Part shown: positions 16,040 through 24,741 of the stretch, one piece after another | Numbering within the stretch: position 1 is the stretch's first letter | How the letters are laid out: each line of letters starts with the position of its first letter | Assembly (NCBI GenBank): GCA_016208165.1 | Contig: JACQYL010000119.1 | Coordinates: forward strand, 947 to 64,946 | Source of the DNA: Deltaproteobacteria bacterium | GTDB lineage: Bacteria > Desulfobacterota > Desulfarculia > JACQYL01 | Length of the DNA stretch: 64,000 nucleotides | Direction: 5' to 3' | Position numbers and translations under genes: made by a program | The notes under the pieces: generated by a model | Databases searched by the model: none | Seen by the model: the letters and a program-made list of their open reading frames with translations, nothing else | Told to the model about the DNA's origin: nothing

Positions 16040-17650
16040 TTACGCCGTTTCCGTTTTTCCGACCCACCACCGCATCAGCAACGTCTGAACGCCTGAGAGC
16101 AACACAAAGTACCCCATCCATGAGGGGAACCCGCCCAGCGTGCTCTTGGACGAATCCCATTGCCACCAGTCTATGGAGAGCACAAAGAGACCGGCGAACG
16201 CGATGCTGAACCCGATGGTTCGCCTGTCCGGTAATGCGAGCGCCATCCGACCGATGGAAGGTAAAAACGCCACAGCCGCATACGTCAGGAACGTGACGGC
16301 TATGATGGGTACGGCGGGAAGGAAGTCGCCCGAAGGAATCAGCTTGAAATAATAGAGCGCCACGAGAATCTCTCCCACTAGGATCGAGATAAAGGCCGCC
16401 GCGGCCTTGGGTCGCTCGGAATACAGGCCGAACAGCACGGTGGGAAACAGCACCGCCAGACCGGTGAATGTTTGAGTGGCGATCTGAATAATGGTGGACC
16501 ACGGACGTATGGCCAGCCACAGACCTACGGACGCAAGCGCCAGGACGAACAGACGACCGGGCATCGAGCTATGCCCTTCCCTTCCTCCGAAAAGCGGATA
16601 AATGTCCCTCGTGAATATGGCGCTGAGTGTCAACAACTGAGAGTCCATGGTTGACATCAGGGCCGCAAGGCCGGCCGAGATGATGAGCGCTCCCATAAAA
16701 TCGCCGCCAATCCGGCTCATCATCAGAGGAAGAATCCGATCGGTTTCCTTTCCTGTAAGACCGGGAAAGGAAAGATGCCCCAGGACCCCCAGGGTCACGG
16801 GCAGAAAAAACACCAGGGTACAGATGAAAGGGTAGAACATCATCGTACGCCGGATGGCGGTCGGGTTCCGCGCGCTGAAAAATCGCTGCAGTAACTGGGG
16901 AAACATCGGATCGCAAAAGAACCAGAGCATAAGGAAGCTAAACCAGAGAGACGCTCCAAAACGTCCCTCACCTCCGGGCCGGGACAGGAGTTCCGGCCAT
17001 CCTTCCCGAATGGCTTGGTTAGCCACGGAAAACCCGCCGAAGTGCTGCGCCACAAGCAGGAGGGCCGCCACCATCATAATGACCATGAACAATCCCTGAA
17101 ACACATCCGTCCAGGCCACCGCCTTCATGCCGCCGCGAAACGTGTATAAGACAATGGCCAGGGTGATGATGGTTGCGCCCAGTGCATGCGGCATTCCGAA
17201 CAGTTCGCTCAACGCATATCCGCCGGCCATGGGCTGCAGCGCCAGGTAGGGGATTGTGAACACAACCATTACGAGCGCGAACAAGACGGATAACGGCCGG
17301 CTGTTATAGAGAGAAGCCACCAATTCCGCCGGGGATACGATGCCTCTGACTTTCCCCACCTGCCAGATTCTTTTCCCGATCAGCCAAAACGTGAGCGCCA
17401 TGAAACCCGTCCCGAATCCAACGATGGGAAAGAATGCATAGCCGTCTCGATACCCGGCGCCGGAGGCCCCAAATACGGTGAACGCCGAAAAATTCGTTGC
17501 GGCCATGGTCCCGAGAAAAACAAAGCTTCCGAGTCCTCGTCCGGCAAGAAAGTATTCTTCCGGTGTGGCTTTCCAGCGCGTTCTTGCGACGAACCCTATG
17601 GCGAGAACTGAAATAAAGTAGACAGAGATGACGATGATACGAACTTCCAT
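16040..17650 (-). CDS. Sodium:solute symporter family protein
   Basis: A 536-residue membrane protein of the SSS family with about thirteen hydrophobic segments. Family signs are RTRWKATPEEYFLAGRGLG near the first loop, FGASGAGYRDGYAFFPIVG, YTFRGGMKAVAWTDVFQGLF (the classic GG-A-TD pattern after TM5) and ALMSTMDSQLLTLSAIF near TM8. It would use a sodium gradient to import an organic substrate that the sequence does not reveal. The start at 17650 gives the usual N-terminus MEVRIIVISVYFISVL and has GGAGGAGGG upstream; longer in-frame starts would read through a terminator hairpin. It is alone and divergent from the exonuclease gene. Confidence 0.92.
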   Translation of the reverse strand: MEVRIIVISVYFISVLAIGFVARTRWKATPEEYFLAGRGLGSFVFLGTMAATNFSAFTVFGASGAGYRDGYAFFPIVGFGTGFMALTFWLIGKRIWQVGKVRGIVSPAELVASLYNSRPLSVLFALVMVVFTIPYLALQPMAGGYALSELFGMPHALGATIITLAIVLYTFRGGMKAVAWTDVFQGLFMVIMMVAALLLVAQHFGGFSVANQAIREGWPELLSRPGGEGRFGASLWFSFLMLWFFCDPMFPQLLQRFFSARNPTAIRRTMMFYPFICTLVFFLPVTLGVLGHLSFPGLTGKETDRILPLMMSRIGGDFMGALIISAGLAALMSTMDSQLLTLSAIFTRDIYPLFGGREGHSSMPGRLFVLALASVGLWLAIRPWSTIIQIATQTFTGLAVLFPTVLFGLYSERPKAAAAFISILVGEILVALYYFKLIPSGDFLPAVPIIAVTFLTYAAVAFLPSIGRMALALPDRRTIGFSIAFAGLFVLSIDWWQWDSSKSTLGGFPSWMGYFVLLSGVQTLLMRWWVGKTETA

Positions 17651-17673
17651 GCCTTGACGCCCTCCTCCCAAAT

Positions 17674-17704
17674 AAAAAAGGCCACCCCACAAGTTGGGAT
17701 GGCC
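17674..17704 (-). terminator. Terminator/attenuator in the symporter leader
   Basis: On the minus strand GGCCATCCCA pairs with TGGGGTGGCC (one U-G pair) and is followed by six Ts. It ends 23 bases before the symporter start, yet no minus-strand gene lies upstream of it. It is therefore more likely a leader attenuator of the symporter than a gene-end terminator. Confidence 0.6.
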
Positions 17705-17831
17705 AGGACCTAAACATAACTTGCATGCTGCGCAAATTTTGGACAGAATCATAGCAGGCGGTTCGAGAAAATACAACTGGAAACTGGGATTGATTTCACC
17801 CGCCGGATCGCTGACTTCAGGAGGTGATGGT

Positions 17832-18626
17832 GTGAGTTGGAGAATCGCTACATTCAATGCCAATTCGATCCGGACGCGGCTCCACGTCGTGTTGAACTGG
17901 CTGCAAAAGCACCGCCCGGATGCGCTGTGCCTGCAGGAAACCAAGGTCCAGGATCCGGACTTCCCCGTCGATGCTTTCCGCGAGACCGGATACCAGATCG
18001 TTTACCATGGGCAGAAAAGCTATAATGGAGTGGCCTTGGCCACCTTGAGACCGCCTGATGACGTTCGGATCGGCTTCGATGACGGCGAAGGGGAAACGGA
18101 AGCCCGGATACTGACCGCTCGAGTTGACGGAATCTTCATCGTAAATACGTACGTTCCGCAGGGCAGAGAGCCGGACACGGAGTTTTTTCAAGCCAAGATT
18201 CGGTTTTTTGAACGACTGAAACGGTTCTTCCAGCGGAATTTCACTTTGGACAGCCTTCTTGCCTGGGCCGGGGACTTCAACGTTGCCCCGGAACCCACCG
18301 ACGTGTTCGATCCCGATCGGCTGCGGGGACACGTGGGCTTCCATCCGGATGAGCATCGAGCGCTGGGGCAAGTGAAGGACTGGGGGTTCACGGATGTCTT
18401 TCGCAAACACAACCCGGACCCCAAACAGTACACGTTCTGGGATTATCGGCTTCCCAAATCGTTCGAGCGCAATCTCGGCTGGCGCCTGGATCATATCTGG
18501 ACCAGCCGGGCTCTGACGGATCGCTCCGTCGGCGCCTGGATTGACCGCGAACCGAGGGGATCGGAAAAACCTTCGGATCATACCTTCCTGATCGCGGATT
18601 TTGACTTGGAACGCCGGACTTCTTAG
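17832..18626 (+). CDS. xth: Exodeoxyribonuclease III
   Basis: A 264-residue DNA repair nuclease of the exonuclease III/AP-endonuclease family. Visible motifs: ATFNANSIRTR (metal-site Asn), LQETKVQD (catalytic Glu), SYNGVALATL, GDFNVAPEPTDVFDPD (catalytic Asp-Asn) and a final SDHTFL (Asp-His pair). It cuts at abasic sites and degrades 3' ends. The start is GTG at 17832, seven bases after a perfect AGGAGG; no in-frame ATG gives a better beginning. Divergent from the symporter, with overlapping leader regions. Confidence 0.93.
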   Translation: MSWRIATFNANSIRTRLHVVLNWLQKHRPDALCLQETKVQDPDFPVDAFRETGYQIVYHGQKSYNGVALATLRPPDDVRIGFDDGEGETEARILTARVDGIFIVNTYVPQGREPDTEFFQAKIRFFERLKRFFQRNFTLDSLLAWAGDFNVAPEPTDVFDPDRLRGHVGFHPDEHRALGQVKDWGFTDVFRKHNPDPKQYTFWDYRLPKSFERNLGWRLDHIWTSRALTDRSVGAWIDREPRGSEKPSDHTFLIADFDLERRTS

Positions 18627-18718
18627 AGCCGAGGACAACATCGGTCCCCATCCCCATGACGGCTGATCATGGATTGGAACCAGGGGAACATTTCAAAGTC
18701 CGTCCGGGAAATGAGAAA

Positions 18719-18748
18719 CCCCACCAGCAAAGGGGTGAACTGGTGGGG
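18719..18748. other. 9-bp inverted repeat in a gene-poor interval
   Basis: CCCCACCAG at 18719-18727 and CTGGTGGGG at 18740-18748 form a hairpin with a 12-base loop. It lies about 95 bases after the exonuclease gene and lacks a T-tract. The interval 18627-19191 has an open frame at 18669-19085 with no ribosome site and no protein-like features, which I do not count as a gene. Confidence 0.4.
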
Positions 18749-19118
18749 CAGAAGGGCGATTAAGCAGGCCATGAGTACCCCTTTCTGTGACTTAAAGCAA
18801 GTATCGTGCCTGAATCGCGGCTTGATACATAGCCCGGAAACACGGTCTTTTGAAGGGAATGTAACCTACAGTCGGATTTTATGTTACAATAAAGATATTC
18901 GGGTATCCTTTCCGTTACTCGAAGGAATGAATCGGGACACTTCGGAGGCTGGCAAGAGTCGGAGCTTGAAACAGCCGCAGTATTCTTCTAAATTGGTGTC
19001 AGTCTTACGACACAACCGTCAACCTTTTCTACACCGCCGGCTGCCCACGTTGCAGTTGGGTTTGTTTGCCATCGGGACGTTCTGACGGCTGTATGGACAA
19101 TCATCGATTTAGAAGATT

Positions 19119-19167
19119 ACCGGCAGTTGAGTTCCGCTTCTCGCCTCCGACGCGGCGAACTGCCGGT
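19119..19167. promoter_or_regulatory. 10-bp inverted repeat before the lipoprotein gene
   Basis: ACCGGCAGTT (19119-19128) is the exact reverse complement of AACTGCCGGT (19158-19167). The pair sits 24 bases before the ATG at 19192, where a hairpin or bound protein could affect expression. Confidence 0.4.
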
Positions 19168-19191
19168 CCAAGGAACGAGGGAACGCCATTC

Positions 19192-19749
19192 ATGAGATGG
19201 GCTCGGACAGGTCTGGGAATTCTGTTGATCCTGTGTTTCGCGAGCGCGTGCTCGCGGCCTCCCAGCAAGGAGGCAATCGAGTTTCAAAACCGTGTGATTT
19301 CCGATCTAGGGGAATTGGTGCCGCCCCTCGTGCAGGTTTTGCCTACCAAGTCGACGGATTCCGTGTCAAAGCTCCTAGTGGGGTTCTTCAACGCGAACCC
19401 GAACCGGGCAAAGCTTTTTGCCGGCTTCATCGTGTTCGATGACGAAGGACGAGTAATCAGCGCCTACAGCCCTTTTGAAGACGCCACTCAGGTCAACGGC
19501 CAAGACTTCTCCAGTTACGAAGAAGTGAAACGCACACTCAAAAAGCACGACACTACCACGATGGTGCTCTACTATCTTTCCAACGGCCGAAGAATGACCC
19601 TCCCGGCCGTCAACCTGCCCCTCAAAAAAGGGGGCGCTTTCGAGGGGATCCTGTCGGCGTTCTTTCTGAAATCGGCTCTGGACGAGGAATACAGAATTTC
19701 GCTGGAGGACTTCAGACGGCTGAAATTCAGTGACCTCCGGGCCGGCTGA
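19192..19749 (+). CDS. Lipoprotein with a Cache/PDC-like sensor fold
   Basis: A 185-residue protein with a signal peptide ending in FASAC (lipidation Cys20). The body looks like a single PDC/Cache-type extracytoplasmic sensor domain: a long N-terminal helix (ELVPPLVQVLPTKSTDSVSK), then AGFIVFDDEGRVISAYSP and a second half LYYLSNGRRMTLPAVNLPLK with a small closing FEGILSAFFL. Such domains bind small ligands; without a signalling module it would have to act with a partner. AGGAACGAGGG precedes the ATG. No obvious partner gene is adjacent, so the role stays open. Confidence 0.7.
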   Translation: MRWARTGLGILLILCFASACSRPPSKEAIEFQNRVISDLGELVPPLVQVLPTKSTDSVSKLLVGFFNANPNRAKLFAGFIVFDDEGRVISAYSPFEDATQVNGQDFSSYEEVKRTLKKHDTTTMVLYYLSNGRRMTLPAVNLPLKKGGAFEGILSAFFLKSALDEEYRISLEDFRRLKFSDLRAG

Positions 19750-20129
19750 ACCGGGAAGAATCCCCCGTATCGATGTAGAGTCCTCATCCACGGCCCACGC
19801 CCCCCGGAGGTCCTTCAGAATAGGCTTCACGGACCCATGACCGTGTCGGCATTGCCCCTCGAAGCCTGAACGGAAAACGGTAGAGAAGATGCGGAGGGCG
19901 AACGTTTCTGCCCGTGAAAGATGACGGCAGTTTATGGTCGGCGAGGAAGCGGATCGCTCATTCCGCTCCTTCCCGGTCCCGCTCGAAGGTGTTCACACGA
20001 AAAGATCCGGGCGCATCCCGTTGGAATGGGCCGATATCGTAGGCATTCCGATAGGCTGCGCATCGGCGGCAATTGTCGATATGTGCCACCTCGCCCCCAG
20101 CCTCTTCCTATGACCGGGGAAAAGCTCCA

Positions 20130-20318
20130 TTACTGCCTTTGGGACAGGTAGGCGTTTACCAGGCCGAGTCGCCGGTCCATCAGCGAGTCCATGGTGCGCC
20201 ACAGCTTCTGCTCCTTCAGTATGTCCCCTTGTACGATGCTTTCGTGGATCCGCTGTCTTAACTTGCTGATCACGTTATTCATCACCCTTATTTTGGTCTT
20301 GATGTCGTAGCAATACAT
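20130..20318 (-). CDS. Small helical protein, 62 aa
   Basis: A 62-residue, strongly helical and charged protein (KIRVMNNVISKLRQRIHESI, then KLWRTMDSLMDRRLGLVNAY). GGAG lies eight bases before the ATG at 20318; a GTG twelve bases further up is the other choice. I do not recognise the family. It lies in a long interval poor in genes, with 19750-20129 showing nothing I can support. It may be real, as composition and ribosome site are good, but length limits certainty. Confidence 0.45.
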   Translation of the reverse strand: MYCYDIKTKIRVMNNVISKLRQRIHESIVQGDILKEQKLWRTMDSLMDRRLGLVNAYLSQRQ

Positions 20319-21077
20319 CCTATTCTCCACGAACGGTACATACGCTGTTTCGAGTTCAGGCGCCGCTGTCTTGCTTTGCTCTTTTCACTAAACCAGGGCG
20401 CTGGATTCGACGGTTCTTTCCACGTGCTCGGTCATGTGTCGGCGCCTTGGATCAACACCGCAACCATGAATATGAAACCACCGTAAGAAACGGGTGATTG
20501 CAAAAAACGCTCGCAATTGTAAATCAGGTGAGCAAATGGTATGCCAATTTCCAGCACACCGGGCTATCGATGTAACTTTTTGATAATACATCTATTTTAT
20601 TGGCGAAGCCAAGGTTTGAACGAAACGGGCCATTGATTGGATGTAAAATTTTTCTACGGATTGGTAACTTCGGATGTCACGGAAATGCCCATTTGGTAGG
20701 ATTCGACACCATCCAAACACGTGAAAGGCTCGTAGCAGCAACGTAAAAGTTTTTTTACCAAAAGCGCCCCCGCGACGGTTGTCCGTATGTCCCTTTCAAA
20801 CCGCCTGTCTCCCTCCCCTCCCGAGGAGGAAATCGCAGGTCCCGGACAGGGACGGATGTGGGCGCCTCTGTTCCTTGGCGATCAGGCCCTTGTCTTCGAA
20901 TCGTGATGAACCCGATACGGGCCCATACGCGGTAAGGCCGGGGTGAGGATATAAGACGGGGGATAATCGTAGCGGAGTGGAAGAGATTTTTCCGTCCGAG
21001 GAAAGATCCTCAATCAGCCGCACGGCGGATATCCGGATCCCTGAAGGTCGCCTGGAGAGCCGACCGTCGATTTCGAA
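20319..21077. other. Interval without a supported gene
   Basis: About 760 bases with only short overlapping frames, none with a good ribosome site or protein-like composition. The left part is AT-rich and the right part GC-rich, so it may hold decayed coding sequence or regulatory DNA. I see no repeat or RNA gene in it. Confidence 0.5.
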
Positions 21078-21374
21078 TCAGAGCGGGCGTATCTCCATGA
21101 GAACGGTGCCTCCGCGGGGGCTCTTGCAGGGGTCGGGACAGTGCACCAGCGCCACTTCCGGGACGCCCTCCGCCGCCAATCCGAGATTCTCCGCCAGAAC
21201 ACCTTTACTCAAGGCCACGTAGAACGGCATGAGGGCCGAGAGGGAGTGCATGCAGATGGGCAGGTCGCGTTCCGTGCGCAGAACGTATCCCCGGTCAATC
21301 AGAAATTCGTCTCCGATTTCGTATACGGAGCACATGCCCCTGATCTCTTTAATCGTTACCTTGAGGCTCCGCAA
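21078..21374 (-). CDS. TIGR04076-like small protein
   Basis: A 98-residue protein with the pattern of the TIGR04076 family: a short first strand (LKVTIKEIRGMCSVYEIGDE), a central PICMHSLSALMPFYVALSKG, and a Cys-containing end (VALVHCPDPC). In the family the Cys residues suggest metal or redox binding; the function is unknown. The start is TTG at 21374 with AGGAG six bases before it, inside the end of the hydrolase gene, giving a 26-base overlap and translational coupling. It is the last gene of the minus-strand fabD-kor operon. Confidence 0.7.
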   Translation of the reverse strand: MRSLKVTIKEIRGMCSVYEIGDEFLIDRGYVLRTERDLPICMHSLSALMPFYVALSKGVLAENLGLAAEGVPEVALVHCPDPCKSPRGGTVLMEIRPL

Positions 21375-21972
21375 ACCATCTCCTGACCGTGTCTTCGATA
21401 AGGGTTTCCCTTCCGGAATAAAAATGATCCGTGCCTTTCAGGATCTCCGCGTCCGCCAGCGTGGGCAGGCTTTGCAGAAACGGCTCCAACCGCTCCAGGG
21501 GGCAGAATGGATCCCCATCGGATCCTATTACATAGACCGGTGCTTCCGCTTGGAGCAGACCGCTGAAATCCCAATACGCCAAGGGCGGTGAGACCACCAG
21601 TATGCAAGAAGGATGCAAGCGGCTCAAAGTCCGCTCCGCGACCCAGGCCCCGAAAGAGTACCCGGACAGAATGTTCCCGGACAGCCCCCTGGTTTCAAGG
21701 TAACGGAAAGCCGCCATGAGATCTTCCTGTTCACCCTTCCCCTTGTCGTAAGCGCCCGTGCTGGCGCCCACCCCTCGAAAGTTAAACAACAGGGTGGCGA
21801 GTCCCGCCGCTCCAAAACCGGCGGCCAGGGCCTCCACCACGTTGTTGTCCATGCTTCCGCCGTAGGCGGGATGAGGGTGCGCTACCACGGCGCCCCGATC
21901 CACCTGTCCGGGCGTCCACAGGCTTTCCAATCCAACAGGGCCGCTCTGGATGACTATACGCTCCGGCGGCAT
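21349..21972 (-). CDS. Alpha/beta hydrolase, dienelactone-hydrolase-like
   Basis: A 207-residue serine hydrolase. Signs are HPHPAYGGSMDNNVV near the start, LLFNFRGVGASTGAYD (oxyanion region), the nucleophile elbow SGYSFGAWVA (Ser in GYSFG) and a late GTDHFYSGRETL carrying the catalytic His, with Asp supplied by GSDGDPFC. This is the short-form hydrolase seen as a CoA- or acyl-ester hydrolase companion in many genomes. It follows korC after an 82-base gap in the same direction. The substrate cannot be told. Confidence 0.88.
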   Translation of the reverse strand: MPPERIVIQSGPVGLESLWTPGQVDRGAVVAHPHPAYGGSMDNNVVEALAAGFGAAGLATLLFNFRGVGASTGAYDKGKGEQEDLMAAFRYLETRGLSGNILSGYSFGAWVAERTLSRLHPSCILVVSPPLAYWDFSGLLQAEAPVYVIGSDGDPFCPLERLEPFLQSLPTLADAEILKGTDHFYSGRETLIEDTVRRWFAEPQGND

Positions 21973-22054
21973 TCTCGGGGTCCTCTTCCGCAGGCGTTCA
22001 GCGGGTGTTTGTGTAATCCGCTTCCAGCGGGATACTAAAGGCTACCTCGAAGGG

Positions 22055-22600
22055 CTACCCCTTTTGAACATGGGCGGCGCCCGCTTCTAAAGCAGCGCGG
22101 TTAATGTCCAGCAAATCCTGATACTTGCCCGCCAGCGTCTCTTTCAGGGCCTTGTCGATGCTCTCGATCGAAACGACGCCGGTTTTCGCTACAAAAGCTC
22201 CCATCATAACCATGTTGGCCAGTTGTTCCCTACCCACAGCGGAAGCCAATTCCAGGGTAGGCACACCTTGGATGTCGATATGTTGGAAGGCGGCCTCTTT
22301 CATGTCGATGAGCGAACTATTGACCATCAGAAGCCCTTTTTTCTTCACACGGGGTCCGAACTTCAGCAGGGAAGGCAGGTTCATCACGATGCTCGAACGA
22401 GGCATTTCGATGATCGGCGATCCGATCTCGCGATCCGAAATGACCACGGTGCAATTGGCGGTGCCGCCTCGCATTTCAACACCATACACCGGCATGTAAG
22501 TCGTGTTCCGGTTCTCGTACATGCCGGCCATGGCCAAAAGGTTCCCCATGAACATGACTCCCTGGCCGCCAAAACCGGCGATGATCGTATCATAGTACAT
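22055..22600 (-). CDS. korC: 2-oxoacid:ferredoxin oxidoreductase, gamma subunit
   Basis: A 181-residue subunit of the pyruvate/ketoisovalerate oxidoreductase gamma type, with the typical start IAGFGGQGVMFMGNLLAMAG and the middle VYGVEMRGGTANCTVVISD. It contributes to CoA binding in the complex that oxidatively decarboxylates 2-oxoacids to acyl-CoA while reducing ferredoxin. AGAAGGA precedes its ATG inside the end of korB. Gene order here is ferredoxin, alpha, beta, gamma, the four-subunit form in which each is separate. Confidence 0.9.
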   Translation of the reverse strand: MYYDTIIAGFGGQGVMFMGNLLAMAGMYENRNTTYMPVYGVEMRGGTANCTVVISDREIGSPIIEMPRSSIVMNLPSLLKFGPRVKKKGLLMVNSSLIDMKEAAFQHIDIQGVPTLELASAVGREQLANMVMMGAFVAKTGVVSIESIDKALKETLAGKYQDLLDINRAALEAGAAHVQKG

Positions 22601-22604
22601 GAAA

Positions 22605-23357
22605 TCAGTCCTTCTCGGTAGATGCAGCGTCCTTGAAGACGCCCAGAGGAAAGCATGGGACCATCACGTCGGCGACGTGCCTGTTCGCTTTCAACGGCGA
22701 CATTTTCCAGTTGGTGGGACAGGCGGACAGGAACTCCACGAACCCCAATCCCTCTCTGTTGAGTTGGCACTCGAACGCCCTGTTCAACGCCTTCTTCGCT
22801 TTCATCAAGTGCTTCGGATCGTGCACGGAAACCCGGGCCGCATAGGCGACTCCCCCGAGTTGGGCCATAATCTCGGACATCTTTATCGGATATCCCGCAT
22901 CTTCGGTGGACCGGCCGTACGGCGAAGTGGTCGTGGTCTGCCCCGGCATGGTGGTAGGCGCCATCTGCCCGCCGGTCATGCCGTACGTGGTGTTATTTAC
23001 GAAAACCACGGTAATGCGCTCGCCCCGGTTGGCCGCATGCATGATTTCCGCCGTGCCTATGGCTGCCAGGTCGCCGTCTCCCTGGTAAGTAAAAACGAAA
23101 TTCCGAGGGCGCGCGCGTTTAACACCCGTGGCGACAGCCGCGGCCCTTCCGTGGGGAGCTTCGAGCACATCCGTGTCGAAATAATCGTACATGAAAACCG
23201 AACAGCCTACTGAAGCCACTCCTATGGTCTTTTCCCGGAGGTCGTACCTGTCGATGGCTTCCGCCACCAGCCTGTGGATTATCCCATGGTGGCAACCGGG
23301 GCAGAAATGAAACGGAACATCGATCAGACTTGTCGGCCGCTTAAACACCTGCTTCAT
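22605..23357 (-). CDS. korB: 2-oxoacid:ferredoxin oxidoreductase, beta (TPP-binding) subunit
   Basis: A 250-residue thiamine-diphosphate-binding subunit: FHFCPGCHHGIIHRL at the start, the TPP/Mg motif GDGDLAAIGTAEIMHAANRG ending in VNNTTYGMTGGQ. The early Cys residues and FCPGCHH usually help to hold a 4Fe-4S cluster. The ATG at 23357 overlaps the korA stop by four bases (ATGA); a longer in-frame start would overlap korA by 100 bases and is not needed. With KorA it forms the catalytic core in the cytoplasm. Confidence 0.92.
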   Translation of the reverse strand: MKQVFKRPTSLIDVPFHFCPGCHHGIIHRLVAEAIDRYDLREKTIGVASVGCSVFMYDYFDTDVLEAPHGRAAAVATGVKRARPRNFVFTYQGDGDLAAIGTAEIMHAANRGERITVVFVNNTTYGMTGGQMAPTTMPGQTTTTSPYGRSTEDAGYPIKMSEIMAQLGGVAYAARVSVHDPKHLMKAKKALNRAFECQLNREGLGFVEFLSACPTNWKMSPLKANRHVADVMVPCFPLGVFKDAASTEKD

Positions 23358-24412
23358 GACATCCTCTTGAGGGCTTTTTTGATTTCTTTGAACAACTCGT
23401 CCGGCGTTGGGATAGCGCCCGGAGGCTTGCCGAAAAACTCCACTTTCGCCCGATCGCACAAGCTGAGTTTCACATCCTCGACCATCTGGCCCGTGTTCAA
23501 CTCGATCACGATAAATTTCTTTGTAAATCCCGCCGCCTTTTGTAGGGCTTCCGTCGGGAAAGGATATAAGGTGATGGGCCGGATGAGACCTACGCGCATG
23601 CCTTTTTCCCGAGCCATCTCGAGGGAGGTCTTGGCAATGCGCGCCACGGATCCAAAGGCTACTACAATGACTTCCGCGTCCTCGGTGCGTACGGACTCGA
23701 ACATCACTTCCTTGCGCATCTTCTGGTACTTCTTATATAATCGCCAGTTGTGCTTTGTCAGCTCCCCGTCGGAAAGGTACAACGACTTGAGAAGACGGGC
23801 CTTCCGGCCTTCGCATCCGGTCAACACCCACTCTCTATCTTGTTCTTTTCGTGGTTTGGGGGGCTTCAGCGCCACCGGTTCCTTGATCTGTCCCAGGATG
23901 GCGTCGCCCAGCACCACCACCGGGTTTCGGTACCTGTCCGCCAAATCGAACGCTTTGATGGTCAGATCGTAGTTCTCCTGGACCGAGTGGGGAGCCAACA
24001 CCAGTGTTCTGTAATCGCCGTGCCCGCCTCCGCGCGTGGCCTGAAAATAATCGCCCTGGGACGGATCGATCCCTCCCAGGCCGGGTCCGCTGCGGCTCAT
24101 GTTCACAATAACACCTGGAATTTCGCTGCCGGCCATGTAGGAAATGCCTTCCTGTTTAAGGCTGATGCCCGGACTGGAAGAGGAGGTCATAACCCGTACT
24201 CCTGTGGCGGCGGCTCCCATTACCATGTTAATGGACGCAATTTCGCTTTCGGCCTGCAAAAACACGCCTCCCACCTTGGGCAGATGAGCGGCCATATACT
24301 CCGGAATCTGGTTCTGAGGCGTGATCGGATAGCCGAAATAGAGCCGGCACCCCGCATCGATGGCCCCCATGGCTATGGCCTCGTTCCCGTTTACCAGCTT
24401 TCTATTCGCCAT
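23354..24412 (-). CDS. korA: 2-oxoacid:ferredoxin oxidoreductase, alpha subunit (VorB-like)
   Basis: A 352-residue subunit with GNEAIAMGAIDAGCRLYFGY and PITPQNQIPEYM at the start, then FLQAESEIASINMVMGAAAT and SSSPGISLKQEGISYMAGSE, the pattern of the alpha subunit often named 3-methyl-2-oxobutanoate dehydrogenase VorB. That name would point to branched-chain keto acids, which fits a branched-chain amino acid transporter elsewhere in this window, but 2-oxoglutarate or aromatic 2-oxoacids cannot be excluded. It follows the ferredoxin gene by 12 bases. Confidence 0.92.
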   Translation of the reverse strand: MANRKLVNGNEAIAMGAIDAGCRLYFGYPITPQNQIPEYMAAHLPKVGGVFLQAESEIASINMVMGAAATGVRVMTSSSSPGISLKQEGISYMAGSEIPGVIVNMSRSGPGLGGIDPSQGDYFQATRGGGHGDYRTLVLAPHSVQENYDLTIKAFDLADRYRNPVVVLGDAILGQIKEPVALKPPKPRKEQDREWVLTGCEGRKARLLKSLYLSDGELTKHNWRLYKKYQKMRKEVMFESVRTEDAEVIVVAFGSVARIAKTSLEMAREKGMRVGLIRPITLYPFPTEALQKAAGFTKKFIVIELNTGQMVEDVKLSLCDRAKVEFFGKPPGAIPTPDELFKEIKKALKRMS

Positions 24413-24424
24413 AGCATTTCCTCC

Positions 24425-24628
24425 CTATTTCCAAACCTCGATGACGACATCGGGGCACATCTCCGCGCAAAGCGCACAACCAGTGCAGCGTTCCGGCGCC
24501 TCGCATTCGGCAACGGCGTATCCTTGTCGGTTAAAACGTTTCGAGATGACCAGACAGTCCTTGGGACACGTTTCCACACAGAGACCGCATCCCTTGCACC
24601 GTTCGTCGAAAAAATCCACTCTTGGCAT
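24425..24628 (-). CDS. korD: 2[4Fe-4S] ferredoxin, delta subunit of the 2-oxoacid oxidoreductase
   Basis: A 67-residue ferredoxin with two full cluster motifs, CKGCGLCVETCPKDCLV and CTGCALCAEMCPDVVIEV. The ATG at 24628 gives the usual N-terminus MPRVDFFDERC; a longer reading to 24691 is not supported. It passes electrons from the TPP site to free ferredoxin. First of the four kor genes, 113 bases after fabD. Confidence 0.9.
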   Translation of the reverse strand: MPRVDFFDERCKGCGLCVETCPKDCLVISKRFNRQGYAVAECEAPERCTGCALCAEMCPDVVIEVWK

Positions 24629-24741
24629 AACGTCGTCTTTCTCTCGATCGTCTGAATATTTAACATAAGCCCGCTGCCTGAAATCCACCATCGACGAGAC
24701 AATCGGTATCGAAAAGGGACTCGGCCGGGCATGGCTCCTGA

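Noticed and set aside
18669-19085. Open frame of 138 codons after the exonuclease gene
   Set aside because: No ribosome site, no regular secondary-structure pattern, and it includes a hairpin-forming segment.
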